Positions 1 through 11,590 of a DNA stretch of 64,000 bases are shown here, one piece after another. Made by a program: the position numbers and the translations under genes. The DNA is from Prorocentrum cordatum (taxonomy: Eukaryota; Sar; Dinophyceae; Prorocentrales; Prorocentraceae): NCBI GenBank assembly GCA_963575745.1, contig CAUYUJ010009458.1, positions 202,001-266,000 on the forward strand, in the 5' to 3' direction. Position 1 is the stretch's first letter, and each line of letters opens with the position of its first letter. The notes beneath the pieces are model-generated. The model was not told where the DNA came from, did no database searches, and worked only from the letters and a program-made list of their open reading frames with translations.

Positions 1-364
1 TCCGATGAGCGGGTCAGGCAGCTGCGGCTTCGATTCCGAAGTGGAGCACACCACAGGCAGGGTCCGCTTCGATGACGATGATGATGATGCTGCTGATGAT
101 GCTGCTGATGATGCGGATGATGATGATGATGATGAGGAGAAGGAGGAGGAGGCGGAGGAGGAGGAGGAAAAGGAGGCGGAGGAGGACTGCTCGGCCCGAT
201 CCGCATCGATTCAGCTGTTTCGACGATCCGATGCGGCCCGGTGCCTGCACAGCGCAGCGGTGCGCGCCCTGCCGCGGCTGGCCCGATCCACTCTCGGCTC
301 CCGTGCCGGGGCGGCCCGAGGCGACGCACAGCCCGCATCGGCCCGAAATTCCGACTCGGTGTTG
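1..364. other. Intergenic DNA related to 1022-1190, with GAT/GGA microsatellite
   Basis: No gene is recognised. Bases 5-40 resemble 1022-1060: both contain GGCAGCTGCGGCTTCG followed by a related CCGAAG end. Both are followed a few hundred bases later by remnants of the same short TIR element. This suggests an old local duplication about 1 kb apart. Bases 71-137 are (GAT)n and 138-190 are (GGA)n-like; all reading frames through them are low-complexity. Confidence 0.4.
71..190. repeat. (GAT)n then (GGA)n microsatellite
   Basis: A trinucleotide tract that changes from GAT units to GGA/GAG units. It encodes only poly-Asp/Glu or poly-Met/Arg in different frames and I treat it as non-coding. Confidence 0.85.
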
Positions 365-368
365 ACTG

Positions 369-935
369 ATCTTAAATCGGGCGTGTCGCTCAAAGATAGC
401 CAACGAGTAGTCAACAAGTAGATAGATTACAGGGGGAATGTTCAAAGATAGTCAAAACAATAGCCAGGGGACGATGCTTTTATTTAATCGCTTCGCTCAT
501 GCCGCCGGCCCTGGAGCCCTCTTTAGGGCCTCTTGGGGGCCTCTTGGGGACCTCTTGGGAGTCTCTTGGGGCTCCTTGGCGGCGTTTTGGAGGCCCCCAG
601 GGCCTCTTGGGGGGCTCTTGGGGGTAGTCGATTGCGGCTCCCCCCTCGGAGGCCACGATCCTCGTGAGGGGTGTCGAAAAATACCCTCCCCTGGAGTGGT
701 CTGGTGGCTTCTCCCGGGCTTCTCTCGGGACCTTGCCGGGGTACTTTTCGTCCGGGGGCCCCCAGGGGCCGCTCCGCGCGCGCGAACTAGAAATACTGTT
801 AACAAGTTACCGGAGATCTTAGCACGCCTCTGGCCCGTTGGGCCGGCGAATTTTAGTTGTTACCATTTTCGGGCACGTGTTGACTATTTTGGAGTCCTCC
901 TCCGCACTCTGCCTGCAGGTGGACAAGCCCGACCT
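369..935. mobile_element. MITE family A, decayed copy, possibly interrupted
   Basis: The left end CTTAAATCGGGCGTGTC and the internal run with ATAGTCAAAACAATAGCC then GGGGAC match the other family A copies (1195-1352, 15423-15599, 50670-50855). A plausible right end, GGACAAGCCCGAC, lies near 920-932. Between them sits a block of GGCCTCTTGGGG-type repeats (about 505-790), so this copy may have been split by a later insertion. The ends are diverged and the boundaries are approximate. Confidence 0.35.
505..790 (+). repeat. GGCCTCTTGGGG-type minisatellite block 1
   Basis: Imperfect repeats of about 11-14 bp with core CCTCTTGGGG (GGGCCTCTTGGG, GACCTCTTGGGA and similar). They are followed by a C/G-run tail with CGATTGCGGCTCCC. 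The same kind of block recurs near 3.0-3.6, 26.4, 43.8, 47.0, 57.3 and 58.0 kb. The long frame through it is not protein-like. Confidence 0.7.
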
Positions 936-1194
936 AAGTCTCGGTGTGGACTGATCCCTGATCCGGCCAGAGTGGCGCGGCGCCCCGGCCGCGCACCTCG
1001 CCGGAGAGGCCTGGCCCGCGGAGCATGTCGGGCAGCTGCGGCTTCGGCTCCGAAGCTGACAGCAGCGACGACGCGCGGAGTGATGGCCGCTCTGGGTGCG
1101 GGAGGGGGCTCTGGGCGTGCGGGTCTGCTTCGGCGGTCCTCCTGGCAGCTGCTGCCCGGCCGTGTCGCACACTGGAGGACACCCAGAGTCTACA

Positions 1195-1352
1195 GTTAAG
1201 GCGGTGCCTGTCCCTCTACAGGAGGAGTTAAACAACAAATAGTCAAACAATAGTCCGGGGACTTTTTAATTTATCTCCGATTATTTTGGGAGTATGTTTG
1301 GGGTATTTTTATTTTTCCGTCCACAATACCCATGTAAGGGGACACGCCCGAC
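1195..1352. mobile_element. MITE family A, copy 2
   Basis: Starts GTTAAGGCGGTGCCTGTCC and ends GGGGACACGCCCGAC. It has the family internal segment with AATAGTC repeats then CCGGGGAC, and the T-rich right half TTTGGGGTATTTTTATTTTTC. The TIRs are more diverged than in the 15.4 and 50.7 kb copies. Non-coding. Confidence 0.6.
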
Positions 1353-1548
1353 CTCAGTCTGCAGTGTGCAGGCAGCTTTTGGATGCGGCGCGCGGCCCCT
1401 CCGAGCCCGACCCGCGCCTGGAGAGGCACGAGGAGCGCCAGAGGGAGGGCTCAAGGACGGGCCCGGTGAGCTTCGAGTCCCACGTGAGCAGACTGTTGGC
1501 ATGCCGAAGCATCCGGATTTTTCCTAGCACGATGTGCCGGCCCTCAGG

Positions 1549-1746
1549 CCGGTCGGGGGCGGCAAAGAGGGGGGGGGATGATTAGGGGGGTGGGTATCAT
1601 GGCGTGGGCCATGATATTTCCCCAGATTGCATGGCGCCTCTTCTCATTTCGTTACGTCCCTGGCCCCCCATTGGGCCGCGCAAATGCGGCCGGCCATGAT
1701 TTGCACCACCCCCTCTCGGACGCCGCCCTCTGTGCCCCCCCCAGGC
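1549..1746. mobile_element. MITE family B, copy 1
   Basis: About 195 bp sharing its whole length with copies at 21094, 24766, 50961 and 62980. Landmarks in order are GGGGGCGGCAAAGAGG, a palindromic ATCATGGCG...GCCATGATAT, TTTCCCCAGATT, GGCGCCTCTTCT, TTACGTCCCTGGCC, GGCCATGATTTGCACC and a C-rich end complementary to the start. The right end is more diverged here than in other copies. Confidence 0.75.
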
Positions 1747-1749
1747 CGG

Positions 1750-2950
1750 CGCGTGCCCAAAGCTGTCTCGAGCCCGATCGATCTGTGAGAATCCCGGGGC
1801 CCTTGTGCCGTGTGGTGTCGTGGCTGTCGATCACCTCCTCGGGTCTGACGCCGCTGTGCCGTGTGGTGCTACGTAGCTGTCGTTCACCTCAGGAGTGACC
1901 AAGCATTGGCCCTCCTTTGAAAGTTTGACCGTGTGCAAGTTCTGGGCGCTCGTCGTATCCCCACTGGCCCATCCAGCAACAGGTCCTACGAAAGCAGGCC
2001 AGCTCAGGAAAGTGCTTGTGCATGCGTGCAGTCACACAGACAGGGGGGGCCGACTGCCGTCGCATCGCTGTCACGATCCCTTTCTGATTCAAAGGCTAAC
2101 GCCACACCCCCGATCCTTTGGTCCTACTTCAGCACGGCCCTCGAATGCGAGTTGGGTGGTCGAAGTCTGAAAACTCGAGAACGCGACACACATTGATTTT
2201 TAGGGGAAGCGATCTCACGCGTTTGGAGGCGCGCTGCATCGCCAGGCAGCTGTGTGGTCGGAGGCAAGCGATGGATGTTCACAGGAATCTGACCGCAGGG
2301 GGAGCGATTGCCGCCGCATCGCTGTCACGTGTCCTTTCTGATCGTAGAAGTTCTAGGCACTTCTCTAGGGCTGACGCGAGAAGGACGACGACGCAAAATA
2401 GCAGGAGGATGAGCAGGAGGAGCAGAAAACGGATGAGCAGCATCAGCAGCAGAAGGGAGGACGAGAAGTCACATTAGGGACCCGCAGCGAAGTCGCACAA
2501 GAAGGCACGCATAGGATCACGAGAAGTCGCACGAGAATTCACGCAGGGAGTGGGGCAGCCCCTTCTCTCCCACACTTCCATGTCAGGACTCCATCCCGTG
2601 GCGGCGCCGCGAAGGCCTTGATGACTGGTGTTTTTTTCAGAACCGCTGAGAAACGCGAAGAAGCCAGGAGTCAGCAAGAGCAACCTTCGCTTCTTGGCGC
2701 CATCGGGGAACTCTGGAGGGGGCTGACCACATGGCCGTGACGGCAAGGGGTGGAGAAGCCAGCGAGCACCAGGATGCAGAGGGGCGGTGCAGACAAGACG
2801 TCGAATTGAGACCTGGGCTGGTTCGGAAGGCGCTCGCTGCTCCTCAGGTCCTTCCATGGTGGTGTCCCTAGCGTTCCTGGTGTAGCGTTCCTTACTGCGT
2901 ATCTTCTCGACGCTTCGCAGATCCCCACCAGCCAGTCCAAAAGCCATCAC
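1750..2950. other. Intergenic stretch with a diverged 253-bp direct repeat
   Basis: No gene is recognised. Bases 2046-2095 and 2299-2346 are direct repeats sharing CGCATCGCTGTCAC and CCTTTCTGAT, about 253 bp apart. A minus-strand frame at 2474-2950 has fairly mixed composition but no motif I know, and I do not call it. Confidence 0.4.
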
Positions 2951-2999
2951 CAGCCGAGATTCCCTGTCCAGGGGATGTGCAGCAGCATGAGCTCACGCT

Positions 3000-3600
3000 C
3001 TGGGAGCCTTTCGGAGACACCTTGTGGCCATCGCGGGGCCCTCTTTGGGCCAGTTTGGAACTCTGTGGGCTCTCTTGGCTCGTTGTTCTAGCCCTCTTTG
3101 GGGATTTAAGTGGCCTCTTGGGGCAATTCTGGGGGGGCCATTGATCAAAGGGGGGGGGGTAATCAATGAAATTACGGTTCCCCCTCGGAGGTAGAACGAT
3201 TGCTTGTTAGGGTTGTCTTGGAGTGTCCTTATGCGCCCTTAGAGCTGTCTTGGGCCCCTCTTGGGGATCTCTTGGGCCATCTCAGAGCCATCTTGAGGTC
3301 TTGGAAGGCGATTCGAATCGAAAAGTCGTGAAGGGCCAAAGCATTGGCTTCCTGTTGGTTTGTGAAGGGTTTGGGGCTCTCGAGGGGTTCCTTAGGAGGT
3401 TCCGTGGCCACTTGGAGTCGTCTTGGGACGGTCATGGCGCCTCTTGGAGGCATGCTGGAATCCACATTGGGCTAGCTTGTGCGATCTTGGAGGCCACCTT
3501 GAGTTATCATGGGACTTTTGGGGAGCCGTGTTGGGCCATCTTGGGCGTTCTAGCGACCCGCGACTGGGCCCGTTCAGACCCAGGGAAGGGTGTAGGGGGA
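3000..3600 (+). repeat. GGCCTCTTGGGG-type block 2
   Basis: Many imperfect copies of GGCCATCTTGGGG or GGCCTCTTGGGG. They are interrupted near 3140-3200 by a G-run and CGGTTCCCCCTCGGAGG, a tail also seen after block 1. Frames on both strands are repetitive and not called. Confidence 0.7.
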
Positions 3601-4187
3601 GAGGTGACCCCTCGATGATCAACCGTGGCCCGCGGGGTGCACCTTGCACCCGCCATGCCATTCCGAGCGCGCGCCTGCTGGACCGCTGGACGGTCGGAGT
3701 GTCTGCAATTGATCGCACGGGCCGTGGGACAGAGCTGGCGCTCGGCCGTGAACAGACCGCGCTACAACATGACGCGGGTCACGCGGTGATCCCACCAGCT
3801 TTCTGGGCGCAGGTGATTTGAGGGCTCCCACGTTCCAGATATATGCTTCCCCTTTTGGCAAAAAGGGCCGGTTCTGTCTGTGATTCGTCGACAGATGCCC
3901 AGTTTTTTGGCTATTGTGCACAGAGCGCTCGTATCATGTTAGCTCCGTAGCGTGCGTCTTCTCGCCATGCCGACAAGGTAGCAGTATGCTAGAACATGGT
4001 TGGACTAGATAACCGAAGGCCAAACGAATTCTGAAATGGGGTTCGGATGGTAAGTGCTCATAACGAGCACTGCGAGCATCCCGCCGGCGTCTGGCTCAAG
4101 GCTCCGGCGTCCGACTTGCTTGGGCCGCTCGGTTTACCAGCGGTTCACCATTGAATCGGAAACACGAATCAAGACATCCTCTGGAAT

Positions 4188-4990
4188 ATGCCCCATCTTA
4201 CATCTATGTACAGGCCTCTTACCAGATGGTCCTTATCTTGCTTTTTACTTGGAAGCGGAGCTGGCCCCACTAACTTGTGGTCAGTTCTGTCTATCGCAAT
4301 ACTTCTCCACGGCACGGCTTGGTATGCCGCCAATACCACGGCGACGCCAGAACGTGACTGCTGGCAAGCAGGCGGAGACGCCCTTAGCGGATACGCTCTA
4401 TCCAGTACGGGCGACATCCGTCTGGCCTCTCCGAACAGAGTTTGCGCCACGGCTTTACGTCACCACATACCCCAACCAACGACGAGTTCGGGAACCAGAT
4501 GAGGTACCAGCTTCCGTTACGTGGAAGCACAGACCCCATCTTCTTGAGGCAACATGGGGATACGCCTCCACAGCCAGTCCGCCGCCTAACGGCGATGGAC
4601 ACCCGAAAGACGATCAACGACAATGCCTTCAATTCCGTATGGACGCAGCACTTGAAGTACATTAAGTTTGGGATCCTCGGGTTAATCATTGGATGCGCAA
4701 TAGGTTTCACGCAACGTGGTAGCTACCACGACGGAGGCGACAACACGACACGGGGCCTACACTTGGACCCCTTAGGGAACGTACCGTTCCTCGATTTTAC
4801 TCGCGAGGTATATGCGTGGCTGATGCCGGTAGCGTGGTCTGGGAGGAGCGGGACGCACAATCGCGATGCGAATCCTTCCCCAGATCATCAATTACGGCGG
4901 TCACTACGGCGTTACGATACAAGAAGTTCACGCGAAACCCGTCGCATACACAATGTTTTTCCTAAGCGCTACATTCGGGAATCTTGAGGA
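4188..4990 (+). pseudogene. Possible copia-type RNase H remnant in an AT-richer island
   Basis: This lies in a visibly less GC-rich island (about 3.8-5.2 kb). One frame from 4188 reads GGDALSGYALSSTGDI, which could align with the SGY region that opens the copia RNase H domain. After a frame change, a second frame (4442-4987) reads WTQHLKYIKFGILGLI and later DNTTRGLHLDPLG. These sit where copia elements have the H-rich tract and the final D..TK.L motif. The spacing is roughly right but the match is weak, and key residues cannot be confirmed. The YIKFGILGLI segment could instead be read as a membrane helix. I infer a decayed pol fragment, possibly belonging to the copia-like element downstream or to a separate copy. 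A profile search is needed to decide. Confidence 0.28.
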
Positions 4991-4999
4991 TGAGCGTTT

Positions 5000-5536
5000 G
5001 CTCACCTCGGGGACGGCGCTCATAGACTTCAGGTGAGAGAACAGATTCAATCCTCGCCAGGTTCGAGATGGCCCGTCTGCAGACCGATTCGGTCGGCTGT
5101 GCCATTCCGGATTTCCAGTTACTCACGACAGCGCTCTTTACAGCCGTAAGTTTCGGTCCTGGCAGGGCAGCCCAAATTCTTCAGCCCCTCAATGGTCACA
5201 TGCCACAGGCCCAGCAGCAGTGCGATTAACTGCTGGATCGCATGCGTAGCTGCGGCAATTTGGCTGAAGGCGCCGCTGGCAACGTCGGAAATGCGTCGCC
5301 GAGAAGTCCAGGGCGCAGAAACGCGAGTGCGTGTATGAGAAATGCCGGCGGAGACGCGGCTGCGCCCGCTAACGCGTGGGGCGACGAACTTCGCAACCCA
5401 GAGTCCGCAGCGTTACTTCCCACTTTTCCTCAGGCCAAGGGGCTGGCAGAATCCGCCCAATGTGATTGACGCAACAAAGAAGGGGCCAGCCATCCAATCC
5501 CCAATCATGCGCTGCTCCTGAGAGCCAGACCGCCCT
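5000..5536. other. No recognisable feature
   Basis: No motif, RNA gene or clear repeat is seen. Composition rises from the AT-richer island toward the GC-rich copia-like region. Short frames with mixed amino acids exist in all phases, as expected for decayed coding DNA. Confidence 0.3.
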
Positions 5537-6055
5537 ATGGGGCTCAGCCGCCAATGGGGGCTCGCCCGTCGACTCCGGAACAGATGCCGACGCGCTGTTC
5601 TCGGACGGGAGCGAACCTTCAGCTATGTCGGATTTGCCCCCCGGCCTCGGTGGCGCGGAAACCGCAGAATACCTCTCCAAAAATGTCAGCGCGCGAAACG
5701 CCGTTGGAGACGGCGCATCAAGAAGCTTGCGCAGCGCGCGCGCAGAGCGATGCGACGGGCGTTCCATCGACGGGCGAATGGCCGAGGTCAGGGCGGGCGT
5801 CGCAACCGACGGTTACACGGCGAAGGTCCCGCCGGGTTCCGATCGGAATTTATTGAAGCCGAATGCGAGGGCATTTTCCAGGGGAAAGGTCGGGGCAGGC
5901 GCCGTGCCGCCGGCAAGGGAAAAGGCCGAAGACTAAACCCCGTGGACCGCAACGGGAAGGGCATGTTGCGTAATCAGCGCGGCAGTGACAAACGCCCTGC
6001 GAGTCAGAGTGATGGAAAAGGGGGTGGGGGGGAAGAGATGGCGCTGACCTTTTAA
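5537..6055 (+). pseudogene. Gag-like basic, glycine/lysine-rich tail (copia-like)
   Basis: A 172-codon frame without a convincing start. Residues about 105-157 read EGIFQGKGRGRRRAAGKGKG, then an RRLNPVDRNGKG stretch. This is the G/K/R-rich linker that in these elements precedes a CCHC zinc knuckle. Here the cysteines expected just after it are absent (MLRNQRGSDKRP), so the knuckle has decayed. The upstream half is arginine-rich and may be out of frame. Position and orientation fit with the RING and protease pieces 4-5 kb downstream. Confidence 0.4.
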
Positions 6056-9000
6056 CGGCTCCAGGGGCGATTGAGGACGTTTGAGTGCGCCGACTGGCCC
6101 GATCTCGACCTCCCCATCAGCAGGGGCCCCCCTTGCCCACATTCGCTTCCGTCGTAAACTGATGGCCCGGGCGCCGGCCGAACTGGCCCCCGACGTGCCG
6201 AGCGGCGACGGCGGGGGCGCATCGGGCTTCGATGGGGGCGTCTCCGAAGCCGAGACGATCCTGGCCACGCAGGCAGTGCTCCACGGCGCAGGCATGTCAG
6301 ACCCAGCGGAATCGCTCGCAGCCGACCCAGTCGATGCGCTCATGACTTCGACCGGCGGCAGCGACCGGGATTTTCCAACGAAATCAAATCAGACGATGTC
6401 ATTGCTGTTAGCTGGGGCTTGGCCAATGCCAACACCTACATGGCACGTCGCGTTCCACGGGCTCGCTCTCGAGGCCCGGGAGGAGCGCCGCCGAATTGGG
6501 GCGGCTCGCGCGGGCCGCCCATGCCCTTCGAAGAAATGGATAAATGGGGCCGCCGAGGGTGGACACCATCAGAAAAGTGCGCAATTGGATTCTTAGCGGA
6601 GGCACGCGCGCAACGCAGAGGGAGAGTTCATTCGGTTCTCGGCAGGACAACGCGCCCGCCAGCAGCGGAACACCAGGCGGGGGCGCATCGACCTGCGGAG
6701 CAACTTGCGCATCTGCATTTACCCAACTGCGCGATGGACAGAGGCAGCCGCCCCCCCAATCGTGGAGTCACGCCGCGCGGGCCGCGTCGCGCAGACGGCG
6801 TTGACGCTGGCGGACCAGTGGCGCCAGAGGCTGACCGCGCCCCCTACGATGACGCGGAGCGCGCCGCCATCGCCCAGGCATGGGCCGACCTCTCCAACGC
6901 CGGCAGAGATCCCCATGCCCGCCGCAGCGCGCCGAGCGAGCTCGGTCGGCCGGGCCGGACGCGAAGAAGGAGGGGCCTGAGTTGGAGTCTACACCAAAGG
7001 CCCCTCCGTCTGATCCGCGGCCACGCTCGCGGCGGCCGCCGCCGCCGCCAAGTTTGGAGGCTCATCGGCCCCGTCGCCGACGCTGGCGGTCGCCCTCCGA
7101 CCCCGCGTTCCCCGGCGCAAGCGGCTCGTCGCGGGGGTCGAGGCCGTCGCTGAGAGGCGCTCGCAGCAAGGGGCCCAGCGCGCAGGCCGCAGCCCTCGCT
7201 GAAGCTTTTTCCGCGGCCGCAGGGGGCGATCCTCCAAAGAAGCCGCCTCTCTCAAAGGCCCCGCCTTCCGCGAGTTCCCGCCGGCCCCTCGCCCTGGATC
7301 TGACGGCGGGGACTTCCATCGCAGCGCCGACCCTGAAGCGCAGAAAAAGGCGAGGGCGGGCGCGCCGCGAAGGGAGGCAAGGGCAGAAACGCCACGGAGG
7401 ATGCGCCCGCTGCATCGCGGAAGCGCGTCGCACGCAATATGGGCGACGAGGGGGCCGTCGTCGACGCAGAAGGCGATCTCGTCTTCGCGCGCAGCATTGC
7501 GCGCGCGAGGCCCCGCAGCGACGAAGGCGGGAGCAGCCGGCAGCGGATCCGTAACATTTTCTACGAGAGGCTCCGTGCGAGGCTCATCAGGGAGGGGGCG
7601 GCCGCGCATGGAAAATGATGGAAAACGACTCGGCGGGCCTTTCCCAGCCGCGACGAGCCCACCCCAATGGGCCAGTAGTTCTCCAAGGTCTTTCGCCGTC
7701 GCCCATGTCGCCGCGTGGGCGGCGAGGGTCGTTATGGCGACAGGTTCTCCCGTGGTGTCCCGACCTTCGATGTCGTGGATGGTTGGGCCGTCGTCGCTGA
7801 CATCTTCGCGCGTCAACGTGGAGGCAAGGGCTTCTCCGCAGTCGTGAACTGGAGGGGGCCAGGCGAACCGGACATGATTACATCGCGCTTGTCATGGCGA
7901 CGGTGGCGGAGGTGGTGGGCCGTTCGGGCGAGCAGAAAAATTTCTTCGAACTCAAGGGGCTCTGGTGCCGAAACGCAGATGGCGATGGCATTGCGATTTT
8001 CCCAGAAGACGAGGGGCTGTATTTCAGGGCCACCAATGGTCGCGGCAGACCAGGTCCCCAAGGCCTGGGGGTCCTCTTCCGACGGGTCACCACTCTGACG
8101 GATGCGATGTCTTTTTTTTTCACGGCGCGCAATTCATTCGCGCCCCGTCGATGGTGGAACATCAACAGGCGTTGGCCCCAAATAGATAGGAGGACAGGAG
8201 GGGGACGAGAGGAGGGCGGGGGAGGGCGAAAGGAGGACGGGGGCAGGGCGGGGGGGAGGGCGGGGGGAGCAACATCAAGCAAGCGCAAGCAAGCGGAAGC
8301 AAGCAATCGCGAGCGAGCAATAGCAAGCAAGAGCCAACGATCAAGCGCAAGCAAGCAAGGACAAGCAAGAGCAAACAAGCGAGAGCAATCGCGCGAGAGC
8401 AAGCAAGCAAGTGCCGGAAGACAACCCATGGCGAAGATTCAGCAGGGTCGCAGGGTCGCCAGTTCGCTCATGGGCGCCCGCATCTGCCAGGAGACCGCCG
8501 CGCCCAAAGCGGATTTCGCATTGATGCGGAAATCGCGATCTCCGTTATTCTGCCATTCTTTCTTCGCGATCGCATCAAGGTGTGGCGGCCAGCTAATGAC
8601 ATTGCTGGCTAGCGGAGATGCGAACGGTCACATATCTCCCCCGTGCATCATGCAGTTGGTTGCCCTGTCCGGCAAGTGGTGGCGCGACCCATTGTATTTT
8701 GGCGCCGCCTGCGCGGCAGCGAGGGATCCGCGGGCGAGGGGGAGCTGGGCCAGGGCCGCACTGGCTGGAGAGACCTTTTGGTTCGGGCGTCGACGCAGAA
8801 ACGCGGTCAGATGCGCCGGCCATGTCATGGCGCAATCTCCCAGCGCCAGCGCCGCCAGCGGGGGCCGTGACTCCAGCGGCGATCGGCGCCGCCGTGGCCC
8901 AGTCGGCCCACTTCGACACGCGGGCCGCTGCGGCAGACCCCAGACGAACCGCCCGCGTTGCGGGGGGCGCGACTGCGCCGAGGATGCCGGCCAGCGCTGC

Positions 9001-9797
9001 TGGACCAGTCCAGTTGGATCCCATGGGCCCGGGCCCGCTGGCAGGCCAGCGCGCCCTTGGCTTGCCATTCGCTGCGCCACCTGAACAGCGGGTTCCCGCG
9101 CGCGACCTGCAGCAGAGGTTGCAGCCACTGCGTCGCCGCCCTGGGCCGCGTGCAGCGCCCCATAAGATGGCGCCGCTGATTCCGCCAGCGGCAACGCCTA
9201 TCGCTGCGCCCGCGGCAACGCAGCCTGGAGACGGGCCTGAAGCATCCGCCCACTGCGATCCCCATTGCGAGCGGTAGCGCTTTATTCAGCAATAGCAGCA
9301 GCAAGGGGTCGAGCAGATGCGGGCCAGGGGGGATGTCACGGGTCGCCTCGAGCGGTGGCTAGGAGAACGGGCCCCGCCATGCTCGTGAAACCCCGACCCG
9401 ACCCGACGTCAGCTGGCATATCCCAATGCATCCAGTCTTTGGTATGCACCCACGTCTTGCTGGATCTCCTCTGGATGCGCCTGTGCCGCCTCCCATGGCC
9501 GCGCCGATGTGCCCCGAGCACTTCCACGAGGTGGATGGGCGGGGGCGCGCGGGAAGGGCCGCCCCGCCCAGCCGGTGCGCCAGGGAGACCGCGGAGGAGT
9601 TCCACGGGATGTCTGCCATGTGGCGGACCCCGCTCTGCGGCCGCACACGGCGTGCCAACCTGCGCCGCCGGGCGCGCGGGCGCAGGTGCACGGGGCGGGC
9701 GCCGCGATAGTTTCGCCCGCGGGCCCCGTTGCGGAAGGCGCCAGGGGCGTCTGCCACGCTGCGCAGGCACACATGGCACCCCCATAGAGTCTGACCG
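6056..9797 (+). other. Spacer between gag-like and RING pieces, P/A-rich, no intact gene
   Basis: GC-rich decayed coding-like DNA. Several overlapping frames of 100-270 codons exist on both strands. The plus-strand frame at 8618-9277 is alanine/proline-rich (for example APAPPAGAVTPAAIGAAVAQ), as expected for a low-complexity linker of a polyprotein. No catalytic motif is seen. An AAGC microsatellite lies at 8274-8415. The long minus-strand frame at 6989-7816 appears to be a shadow of GC-rich DNA. Confidence 0.35.
8274..8415 (+). repeat. (AAGC)n-like microsatellite
   Basis: Repeated GCAAGCAAGC, GAAGCAAGCAATCGCGAGCG and related tetramer units over about 140 bp, with interruptions. Non-coding. 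Confidence 0.8.
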
Positions 9798-10481
9798 TTG
9801 CCACGCGGGGGCGCCAGACGCGCTAACACCCACAGCGGTCGAAAGGCTCGAACGCGGAAGCGCGCCGACAGGCACAGACGCGCCAGCGTCAACCGCGGCG
9901 CCCAGCATACCACGCCACCGAGTCCGCGCTGGAGAGGCAGGGGGGGCTCATGCCGAACGCGCAGACCCCGACGATATTTGACATCGAGCTCACTCACTCA
10001 ATGCGCGGTATGCCTGCAGCCCTTCCAGCCGCGAGACGCCCTATGGCGTCTTCAGTGCGGGCATCAGTGCCACGGCGCATGCTGGGGTGGTGTTAACAGG
10101 GCTCGCGTGGGCAACCAATGGCGGGGCGCTCCCATGGAGACCCCGTGTGCAGTGTGCCGCGGCCCTGGCAGTACTGTTGCGTCGTGTCCGTGCGCTGGGC
10201 ATCGTGGTGATGAGTCGCAGCCGACTGCGGCGGTCGAGCTCATCTCGAAGCAGTTTCAGGCGTCAGAGCAGCAGCGCCAGTTGCACGCGGCACAGCAGCA
10301 TGCTGCCCAGATACAGGCGGACACGCTGCCGGCGGACACCCCGAAAAACGGACCGCAGCGAGGAAGCTCGCCTGATAGCGCGCCACATGAGCGGACCGCG
10401 ACAACCATACACGACGACACTCAGAGAGCGACGCATGCGCCTCTGCTGCGCGACCCAGCCAAGAACCCATTGTTTGGGTAG
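9798..10481 (+). pseudogene. RING-H2 finger segment of the copia-like polyprotein
   Basis: A 227-codon frame with a complete RING-H2 pattern: C69-x2-C72-x14-C87-x-H89-x2-H92-x2-C95-x21-C117-x2-C120 (bases 10002-10157). All eight zinc ligands are present. RING-H2 fingers normally act as E3 ubiquitin ligases. In dinoflagellate copia-like proteins a RING of this kind sits just before the protease, and here the protease begins about 730 bases after the finger. The frame stops at 10481 and the protease is in another phase, so the original polyprotein is broken. The sequence before residue 60 is arginine-rich and may be out of frame. What follows residue 130 is glutamine/alanine-rich linker. The domain call is solid; attribution to a retroelement is inference from order. 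Confidence 0.7.
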
Positions 10482-10732
10482 GCTCGAGCAGCAGCAGCAG
10501 CCACATGACACCGACGCGGGTGCAGGCCGGCGCAGGCCACCCCCACCGCGACTGTTACAGCCTCGCCGAGTAGAGTCACCGCAGAGTGCCCGCAGCCAGG
10601 CCAGCTCCCATCGCGAGACGGTCTTGACGATGCAGGGCGGAGGCGCTGCTTGCGGGCCACTGCCCGCAACGGGCGTGGACCGCCACGCCCGCCAGGTGCG
10701 CGCCAACGTCCGAGTGATCTCGGCGATCGAAC

Positions 10733-11590
10733 TTGCGACCGCCGACGAGTATTACAGGTGGCTTTCCGGCTGGGAAGCTACCTCAGGGCGCGTTTCCACG
10801 GGAGGGCGGGTGGGCACAACGGCGGAGACGTTGTGCAGGATTTGCAGACATCCGCGCGAGCTCGCCCAGTGGACAAGAAGTCTACATCAAGTGCCAGCTC
10901 AAAACCATGTTGTCCGACGGCCGACTGTCTAGCTTGGTAGACATCGGTTCAAACATTACTATCGTCGGGCAGGACGCGGCCAGGCACTTCGAGGAGCTAG
11001 CCAGACATAATGGCTGTCGTACCGCGCGACGTGACTTGGCAGAAACGCTGCATGTCAAAGGCGTGGGAGAGGGGTCGGCCACGTGCAGGGTCGTGGGCAA
11101 ATTTCCCATTGCCTGCGACCGCCTCGAGAAGCGCGAACTGGACACCTTCGCCGCCGACATCGCCGAAGGCATTGGCGCCGATGTGCCAGCTCTCCTCGGC
11201 CTGAGCAGCCTCCAGCGGAAACGCGTGATTCTGGCGCTCGAAAGTGGGAGAGAGAAGACCATTCTCCCGAATGAGGTCCAATGCAGAGCTCAGTTGGGCA
11301 AGGGCGCCAGGATCTTTCGGCTGGAGAAGCGCAGCGACCGCATCGTCACCCCGTGCCTTGAGTTTCAGGGCGCGGAACGGACCAGTTATCGCGGGCCCCA
11401 CCTGCCTGATTACACTTGTTTAAACATCGCGAGCCAGGCAGATAGCATGGGGGCCGGTCAATGCAACTCGACCGTTGTGGCCTGTAACCACGCCGACGTG
11501 GAGGCGCAGTCCGATTTCGCGCCGACGCCGCCGACGGGGGCGGCCCCAATCGCGCGGAGTCGGCGCGCGCACGCGGGATCGCGACGGTGA
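10733..11590 (+). pseudogene. Retroviral-type aspartic protease segment of the copia-like polyprotein
   Basis: A 285-codon frame. Residues 51-82 read YIKCQLKTMLSDGRLSSLVD, then IGSNITIVG. D70 is the catalytic aspartate in a D-I-G-S-N version of the D-T/S-G motif, preceded by the usual hydrophobic SSLV. Residues 149-163 contain ADVPALLGLSSLQRKRVI, matching the flap-distal PxLLGLxSL segment that follows the active site in copia-type proteases of this group. Length and spacing (about 80 residues between the two) fit. After residue 220 the match fades into R/P-rich sequence. Such enzymes dimerise and cut the Gag-Pol polyprotein. No intact partner frame remains, so this is probably a relic. Confidence 0.7.

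Noticed and set aside
6989-7816. 275-codon minus-strand frame with fairly mixed composition
   Set aside because: It lies antisense within the copia-like spacer; no motif, and GC-rich DNA leaves all phases open here.
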